From Serratia nematodiphila DZ0503SBS1 (lineage in GTDB: Bacteria; Pseudomonadota; Gammaproteobacteria; Enterobacterales; Enterobacteriaceae), in assembly GCF_000738675.1 (NCBI RefSeq), contig NZ_JPUX01000001.1:3224001-3288000 (forward strand): a stretch of DNA of 64,000 nucleotides, read 5' to 3'. Of this stretch, positions 57,617 through 64,000 are shown piece after piece; positions within the stretch are counted from its first letter, which is position 1, and the number at the start of each line of letters is the position of its first letter. The translations under genes were made by a program, and so were the position numbers. The notes beneath the pieces were generated by a model that searched no databases, had not been told where the DNA came from, and was given only the letters and a program-made list of their open reading frames with translations.

Positions 57617-59254
57617 ATGCAGCAAACCCTGAAGCGCACTTCTTTGACCTTGTTGATTAGCGGCGCGCTGAGCGTCGGCGCCATAAATAGCAGTTTGGCG
57701 GCGGAAGTGCCGGCCGGCGTTCAGTTGGCGCAGCAGCAGAATATTGTGATCAACAACGGCAGCGAAGTGGCTTCATTGGATCCGCATAAGGTCGAGGGCG
57801 TACCGGAAAGCAATATCATTCTTAACCTGCTGGAAGGGCTGGTGAGCACCGACGCCAACGGGCATGTGGTGCCGGCGGCGGCGGCGAGCTGGGAAAACCA
57901 GAATTATCAGCAATGGACCTTCCACCTGCGCCCCGGCGCGGTGTGGAGCGACGGCAGCCCGGTGACCGCGCAAGACTTCGTCTACAGCTGGCAGCGCCTG
58001 GCCGATCCGAAAATCGCCTCGCCCTATGCCAGCTACCTGCAATACACCAAAGTCGACAATATCGACGATATCCTGACCGGTAAGAAGCCTCCACAGGCCC
58101 TCGGCGTCAAGGCGCTGGACGCCCAGACGCTGCAGGTGACGCTGAGCGAACCGGTGCCGTATTTCATCAGCATGTTGAGCCACACGTCGCTCAAACCGGT
58201 GAAGCGCGCGGTAGTGGAGAAATTCGGCGACAAATGGACGCTGCCCGCCAACTATGTCGGCAACGGCGCTTACCGTCTGAAAGAGTGGGTGGTGAACGAG
58301 CGCATTGTGCTGGAGCGCAGCCCGAGCTACTGGAACAACAAGCAGACGGTGATCAATCAGGCGACCTTCCTGCCGATCGCTTCCGAAGTCAGCGACGTCA
58401 ACCGCTTCCGCAGCGGCGAGATCGACATCACCAACAGCGCCATTCCGCCGTACCTGTACGTCAAAATGAAGCGCGAAGTGCCCGAGCAACTGCACGTTAA
58501 CCCTTATCTGTGCACTTTCTATTACGAACTCAATAACCAGCGGGCGCCCTTCACCGATCCGCGGGTGCGTGCGGCGGTGAAGATGACGCTGGATCGCGAC
58601 ATCATCGCCAACAAGATCATGGGCCAGGGGCAGATCCCGGCCTACAGTTTCACGCCAACCTTCACCGAAGGCGCCAACTTCACGCAGCCCGCCTGGGCCG
58701 GCTGGAGCCAGGAACAGCGCAACGCCGAAGCCAAGAAACTGCTGGCGGAAGCGGGTTACAGCGACGCCAAGCCGCTGAAATTCTCGCTGCTGTACAACAC
58801 CTCCGATCAAAACAAACAGCAGGCGATCGCCGCCGCGTCGATGTGGAAAAAGAATCTCGGCGCCGACGTCACGCTGCGCAATCAGGAGTGGAAGACCTCG
58901 CTGGAAAGCCGCCATCAGGGGCAATACGACGTGGCGCGCGCCACCTGGTGCGGGGATTACAACGAACCGAGCGCGTTCCTGAACCTGGTGCTGTCCAACA
59001 GCAGCATCAATACCGTGTTTTATAAGAGCCCGGCGTTCGACGCCATCATGGCCGCCACCCTGAAGGCGCCGGATGAGGCCGCGCGCGCCGCGCTCTATCA
59101 GCAGGCAGAAGCGCAGCTGGACAAAGACTCCGCGTTGATCCCGGTGTATTACCGCGTCAGCGCGCGGTTGATTAAGCCGACGGTAGGCGGGTTCACCGGC
59201 AAAGATCCGCTGGACTATACCGACGTTAAGAATCTGTACATTATCAAGCAGTAA
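57617..59254 (+). CDS. oppA: Oligopeptide ABC transporter periplasmic binding protein OppA, first copy
   Basis: Periplasmic receptor (545 residues) that captures peptides of two to five residues for the Opp permease. A signal peptide (SLTLLISGALSVGAINSSLA) is followed by the SBP_bac_5 fold: ASLDPHKVEGVPESNI, WSDGSPVTAQDFVYSWQRL, and a C-terminal domain with TWCGDYNEPSAFLNL. It is closely similar to the next gene, with differences in the signal peptide and pocket region. ATG with AAGGAG upstream. First gene of the opp operon here. Confidence 0.94.
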   Translation: MQQTLKRTSLTLLISGALSVGAINSSLAAEVPAGVQLAQQQNIVINNGSEVASLDPHKVEGVPESNIILNLLEGLVSTDANGHVVPAAAASWENQNYQQWTFHLRPGAVWSDGSPVTAQDFVYSWQRLADPKIASPYASYLQYTKVDNIDDILTGKKPPQALGVKALDAQTLQVTLSEPVPYFISMLSHTSLKPVKRAVVEKFGDKWTLPANYVGNGAYRLKEWVVNERIVLERSPSYWNNKQTVINQATFLPIASEVSDVNRFRSGEIDITNSAIPPYLYVKMKREVPEQLHVNPYLCTFYYELNNQRAPFTDPRVRAAVKMTLDRDIIANKIMGQGQIPAYSFTPTFTEGANFTQPAWAGWSQEQRNAEAKKLLAEAGYSDAKPLKFSLLYNTSDQNKQQAIAAASMWKKNLGADVTLRNQEWKTSLESRHQGQYDVARATWCGDYNEPSAFLNLVLSNSSINTVFYKSPAFDAIMAATLKAPDEAARAALYQQAEAQLDKDSALIPVYYRVSARLIKPTVGGFTGKDPLDYTDVKNLYIIKQ

Positions 59255-59402
59255 AAGGGGTATTCCTCACGCCGAGGCGCTGGGGAATATAGGGAAGGCC
59301 GGCCGCCGCATTCGTTCCGCGGCGGCGGGAAAACAGAGTCCGCTTACGGGCAACGCAGGTTCCACGAAGAGCCTGTGATAATAAAAACTGGAGTCGATAA
59401 GT

Positions 59403-61040
59403 ATGACCAACATCACGAAGAAAACCCTCATTGCCGCCGGCGTCATCGCTGCGCTCGGCATCACAGCAACCACCGGCGCTTTCGCCGCCGACGTTCCTGC
59501 GGGGGTGCAGCTGGCGGATAAGCAAGAAATCGTCAAAAACAACGGTTCCGAAGTGCAGTCGCTGGATCCGCATAAAATCGAGGGCGTGCCGGAAAACAAC
59601 GTGACCCGCGATCTGATGGAAGGCCTGGCGAACAACAGCCCGGACGGTTCCATCGTGCCGGGCGTCGCGGAAAGCTGGGATAACAAGGATTTCAAAGTCT
59701 GGACCTTCCACCTGCGCAAAGACGCCAAATGGTCCAACGGCAAGCCGGTGACGGCGCAAGATTTCGTCTACAGCTGGCAGCGCGTAGTGGATCCGAAAAC
59801 CGCGTCGCCTTACGCCAGCTACCTGCAGTACGCCCATGTGGAAAACGTCGATGACATCATCGCCGGTAAAAAAGACAAGTCGACGCTGGGCGTGAAGGCC
59901 ATCGACGACCACACTTTCCAGGTGACCCTGAGCGAGCCGGTGCCTTATCTGGTTGAAATGACCCCGCACTACGCCATGAAGCCGGTTTATAAAGAGGCGG
60001 TGGAGAAATTCGGCGAGAAGTGGACGCTGCCGGCCAACTACGTCAGCAACGGCGCCTACAAACTGAAAGACTGGATTGTCAACGAACGCATCGTACTGGA
60101 ACGCAACCCGGAATATTGGGATAACGCCAAAACCATCATCAATAAAGTGACGTTCCTGCCTATTTCGTCGGAAGTGACCGACGTTAACCGCTACCGCACC
60201 GGCGAAATCGACATGACTTATAACAACATGCCGATCGAACTGTTCCAGAAGCTGAAGAAAGAGATCCCGAAAGAGGTGCACGTCGATCCTTATCTGTGCA
60301 CCTATTACTACGAAATCAACAACCAGAAGGCGCCGTTCACCGATGCGCGCGTGCGTGAAGCGCTGAAGCTGGGTATGGATCGCGACATCATCGTCAACAA
60401 GGTGAAAAACCAGGGCGATCTGCCGGCCTACAGCTTTACGCCGCCATACACCGACGGCGCCAAGCTGACCGCGCCGGAGTGGTTCGGCTGGACGCAGGAA
60501 AAACGCAACGAAGTGGCGAAGAAACTGCTGGCGGAAGCCGGCTACGGCCCGGGTAAACCGCTGACCTTCTCCCTGTTGTACAACACATCAGACCTGCACA
60601 AGAAGCTGGCGATCGCCGCCGCCTCCATCTGGAAGAAAAATCTGGGCGTGGACGTGAAGCTGGTGAACCAGGAGTGGAAAACCTTCCTGGATACCCGTCA
60701 TCAGGGCACCTATGACGTGGCGCGCGCCGGCTGGTGCGCCGACTACAACGAACCGAGTTCGTTCCTGAACATGATGCTGTCCGACAGCAGCAGTAACACC
60801 CCGCACTACAAAAGCGCCGAGTTCGATAAGCTGATGGCCAACGTGTTGACCGCGAAGAGCAAAGACGAGCGCGCCGATCTGTATCAGAAAGCGGAAGTTC
60901 AGCTGGATAAAGATTCCGCCATTGTTCCGCTGTATTACTACGTGAACGCCCGTCTGGTGAAACCTTACGTCGGTGGCTACACCGGCAAAGACCCGCTTGA
61001 TAACGTGTACGACAAAAACCTGTACATCATCAAGCATTGA
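59403..61040 (+). CDS. oppA: Oligopeptide ABC transporter periplasmic binding protein OppA, second copy
   Basis: Second, equally long (545 residues) OppA. Signal peptide (AAGVIAALGITATTGAFA), then QSLDPHKIEGVPENNV, WSNGKPVTAQDFVYSWQRVV and GWCADYNEPSSFLNM. It is more like E. coli OppA than the first copy (EVQSLDPHKIEGVPE matches what I recall of that protein), so it may be the ancestral gene. It lies 148 bp after the first copy; the spacer contains a GC-rich hairpin. It is followed by oppB. Confidence 0.94.
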   Translation: MTNITKKTLIAAGVIAALGITATTGAFAADVPAGVQLADKQEIVKNNGSEVQSLDPHKIEGVPENNVTRDLMEGLANNSPDGSIVPGVAESWDNKDFKVWTFHLRKDAKWSNGKPVTAQDFVYSWQRVVDPKTASPYASYLQYAHVENVDDIIAGKKDKSTLGVKAIDDHTFQVTLSEPVPYLVEMTPHYAMKPVYKEAVEKFGEKWTLPANYVSNGAYKLKDWIVNERIVLERNPEYWDNAKTIINKVTFLPISSEVTDVNRYRTGEIDMTYNNMPIELFQKLKKEIPKEVHVDPYLCTYYYEINNQKAPFTDARVREALKLGMDRDIIVNKVKNQGDLPAYSFTPPYTDGAKLTAPEWFGWTQEKRNEVAKKLLAEAGYGPGKPLTFSLLYNTSDLHKKLAIAAASIWKKNLGVDVKLVNQEWKTFLDTRHQGTYDVARAGWCADYNEPSSFLNMMLSDSSSNTPHYKSAEFDKLMANVLTAKSKDERADLYQKAEVQLDKDSAIVPLYYYVNARLVKPYVGGYTGKDPLDNVYDKNLYIIKH

Positions 61041-61050
61041 TACGGTAAGC

Positions 61051-61071
61051 GCCGGCGGCCTGGCCGCCGGC
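61051..61071 (+). terminator. GC-rich hairpin between oppA and oppB
   Basis: GCCGGCGGC / GCCGCCGGC stem, 11 bp after the oppA stop. Such structures in binding-protein operons stabilise the upstream mRNA and limit read-through, giving more OppA than OppBCDF. Confidence 0.65.
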
Positions 61072-61122
61072 CCATGTTGAGAATAATAAGCCGTCATCAG
61101 GCTGTCGCACAGGGTTAGGGCA

Positions 61123-62043
61123 ATGCTTAAATTTATACTTCGTCGCTTGTTGGAAGCGATCCCGACACTATTTATCCTTATCACCATCTCATTCTTCATG
61201 ATGCGCCTGGCGCCCGGCAGTCCATTTACCGGGGAACGCGCATTGCCGCCGGAAGTCATGGCGAATATCGAAGCCAAATATCATTTGAACGACCCGATCT
61301 GGAAACAGTACGGTCATTATCTGGCGCAGCTTGCGCAGGGAGACTTCGGCCCGTCCTTTAAATACAAGGATTATTCGGTCAACGATTTGGTGGCCAGTTC
61401 TTTCCCGGTCTCCGCCAAGCTCGGCCTGGCCGCGTTTCTGCTGGCGGTGGTGCTGGGCGTGAGCGCCGGTGTGATCGCCGCGCTGAACCAGAACACCAAA
61501 TGGGACTATACGGTGATGGGGTTCGCCATGACCGGGGTGGTGATACCCAGTTTCGTGGTGGCGCCGCTGTTGGTGCTGATCTTCGCCATCACGTTGAAAT
61601 GGCTGCCGGGCGGCGGCTGGAACGGCGGTGCGCCTAAGTTCATCATCTTGCCGATGGTGGCGTTGTCGCTGGCCTATATCGCCAGCATCGCCCGTATCAC
61701 GCGCGGCTCGATGATTGAAGTGCTGCACTCCAACTTCATCCGCACCGCGCGCGCCAAAGGCTTGCCGATGCGTCGCATCATTTTCCGCCACGCGCTGAAG
61801 CCGGCGCTGTTGCCGGTGCTGTCCTACATGGGCCCGGCGTTCGTCGGGATCATCACCGGTTCAATGGTGATCGAAACCATCTACGGTCTGCCGGGGATCG
61901 GCCAGCTGTTCGTTAACGGCGCGCTGAACCGCGACTACTCCCTGGTGTTGAGCCTGACCATTCTGGTGGGCGCTCTGACCATTCTGTTCAACGCGATCGT
62001 CGATGTGCTGTATGCGGTCATCGATCCGAAAATCCGTTATTAA
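61123..62043 (+). CDS. oppB: Oligopeptide ABC transporter permease OppB
   Basis: Inner-membrane permease subunit (306 residues, six helices). The binding-protein-dependent transport motif is RTARAKGLPMRRIIFRHALK (EAA loop that docks on OppD/OppF). The N-terminal SFFMMRLAPGSPF and the YGLPGIGQLFVNGAL segment match the family. It starts 82 bp after the second oppA. Confidence 0.97.
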   Translation: MLKFILRRLLEAIPTLFILITISFFMMRLAPGSPFTGERALPPEVMANIEAKYHLNDPIWKQYGHYLAQLAQGDFGPSFKYKDYSVNDLVASSFPVSAKLGLAAFLLAVVLGVSAGVIAALNQNTKWDYTVMGFAMTGVVIPSFVVAPLLVLIFAITLKWLPGGGWNGGAPKFIILPMVALSLAYIASIARITRGSMIEVLHSNFIRTARAKGLPMRRIIFRHALKPALLPVLSYMGPAFVGIITGSMVIETIYGLPGIGQLFVNGALNRDYSLVLSLTILVGALTILFNAIVDVLYAVIDPKIRY

Positions 62044-62057
62044 TCTGGAGCACGCGA

Positions 62058-62966
62058 ATGATGTTGACTAAAAAGAACAGCGAAGCTCTGGAACACTTCA
62101 GCGAGAAGCTGGAAGTGGAAGGGCGCAGCCTGTGGCAAGACGCGCGTCGGCGTTTTATGCACAACCGCGCGGCGGTCAGCAGCCTGTTCATACTGGCGCT
62201 GATCACTCTGTTTGTGGTGCTGGCGCCGATGCTGTCGCAATTCGCCTACGACGATACCGATTGGGCGATGATGTCCGCCGCACCCAGCGTTGAATCGGGG
62301 CACTATTTCGGCACCGACTCCTCCGGGCGCGATCTGCTGGTGCGCGTGGCGATCGGCGGGCGCATCTCGCTGATGGTCGGCGTGGCGGCGGCGCTAGTGG
62401 CGGTGATCGTCGGCACCCTGTACGGCGCGATGTCCGGCTATCTGGGCGGCAAGATCGACTCGGTGATGATGCGCCTGCTGGAGATCCTCAACTCCTTCCC
62501 GTTCATGTTCTTCGTGATCCTGCTGGTGACCTTCTTCGGCCAGAATATCCTGCTGATCTTCGTGGCGATCGGCATGGTGTCGTGGTTGGACATGGCGCGT
62601 ATCGTGCGCGGCCAAACCCTCGGTCTGAAGCGCAAGGAGTTCATCGAAGCGGCGCTGGTGTGCGGCGTATCCACGCGCAACATCGTGCTGCGGCATATCG
62701 TGCCTAACGTGCTCGGCGTGGTGGTGGTGTATGCCTCGTTGCTGGTGCCGAGCATGATCCTGTTCGAATCCTTCCTCAGCTTCCTGGGGCTGGGCACGCA
62801 GGAGCCGCTGAGCAGCTGGGGCGCATTGCTCAGCGACGGCGCCAACTCAATGGAAGTTTCACCGTGGTTGCTGCTGTTCCCGGCGGGTTTCCTGGTTGTC
62901 ACTCTATTCTGTTTCAACTTCATCGGCGATGGCCTGCGTGACGCCCTCGACCCGAAAGATCGTTAA
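62058..62966 (+). CDS. oppC: Oligopeptide ABC transporter permease OppC
   Basis: Second permease subunit (302 residues). It has an N-terminal cytoplasmic tail, six helices, and the EAA loop [40 protein letters not shown] is a typical OppC/DppC stretch. It follows oppB by 14 bp with CTGGAG upstream. Confidence 0.97.
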   Translation: MMLTKKNSEALEHFSEKLEVEGRSLWQDARRRFMHNRAAVSSLFILALITLFVVLAPMLSQFAYDDTDWAMMSAAPSVESGHYFGTDSSGRDLLVRVAIGGRISLMVGVAAALVAVIVGTLYGAMSGYLGGKIDSVMMRLLEILNSFPFMFFVILLVTFFGQNILLIFVAIGMVSWLDMARIVRGQTLGLKRKEFIEAALVCGVSTRNIVLRHIVPNVLGVVVVYASLLVPSMILFESFLSFLGLGTQEPLSSWGALLSDGANSMEVSPWLLLFPAGFLVVTLFCFNFIGDGLRDALDPKDR

Positions 62967-62977
62967 GGAGTGCCACC

Positions 62978-63990
<1,013 letters not shown>

Positions 63991-63994
<4 letters not shown>

Positions 63995-64000
63995 CAGCGG
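63991..64000 (+). CDS. oppF: Start of oppF (cut by window end)
   Basis: The ATG at 63991 overlaps the oppD stop (ATGA) and is the expected start of the second ATPase gene, oppF. Only MTA can be read; the identity rests on operon order. Confidence 0.6.

Overview
The window is about 59% GC chromosomal DNA from a member of the Enterobacterales, most likely the Serratia marcescens group. Gene order follows the Escherichia coli chromosome in several blocks (fadD-rnd, minCDE-ycgLMN, dsbB-nhaB-fadR-ycgB-dadAX, yeaH-yeaG-mipA-yeaD-gapA-msrB-yeaC, pncA-ansA-sppA-ydjA-selD-topB, tyrTV-purU-ychJ-rssAB-galU-hns-tdk-adhE-ychE-oppABCDF). The protein sequences are clearly not E. coli, and a ChiD-like family 18 chitinase and an LpxO-like hydroxylase fit Serratia. 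I found no insertion sequence, prophage, CRISPR array or rRNA gene.

Layout. 1-6.5 kb: the end of fadD, RNase D, the Min division-site system (reverse strand), ycgL, a secreted lytic transglycosylase, ycgM and ycgN. 6.6-19 kb: a lipid A hydroxylase-like gene, a 700-bp interval with a candidate small RNA and a 23-codon ORF, dsbB, nhaB, fadR, ycgB, zinT behind a Zur box, and the D-alanine catabolic pair dadA-dadX behind a CRP site. 19-23 kb: an accessory pocket of small membrane proteins that contains a RyhB small RNA, a 58-codon GhoT/OrtT-type toxin gene, an alpha/beta hydrolase and a YmgB/AriR-like gene. 23-31 kb: yeaG-yeaH (kinase and partner, with a sigma-54 promoter), mipA, yeaD, gapA, msrB and yeaC. 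31-43 kb: the chitinase, nicotinamide/asparagine salvage (ansA-pncA), sppA, a selenium tRNA-modification operon (selD-mnmH-topB-ynjH) and DNA/nucleotide housekeeping genes (nudG, xthA, a LOG-family protein). 43-51 kb: two tRNA-Tyr genes with a tyrT-type trailing repeat, purU, ychJ, rssA-rssB, then galU-ugd-epimerase. 51-64 kb: hns, tdk, adhE, ychE and the oligopeptide permease locus with two tandem oppA genes.

Functional links. galU, ugd and the epimerase form a three-step route from glucose-1-phosphate to UDP-glucuronate and probably UDP-galacturonate for surface polysaccharide. selD supplies selenophosphate to mnmH, with which it overlaps. The two OppA proteins share one membrane and ATPase complex. 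Iron (Fur-RyhB), zinc (Zur-ZinT), carbon (CRP at dadA and gapA/msrB), fatty acid (FadR) and nitrogen (sigma-54 at yeaG) control can each be read from intergenic sites.

The least expected items are the RyhB gene next to the untracked GhoT/OrtT-type gene, the unassigned small RNA at 7.64-7.71 kb, and a 107-bp element with perfect 12-bp inverted ends lying in the trailer of the tRNA-Tyr operon.
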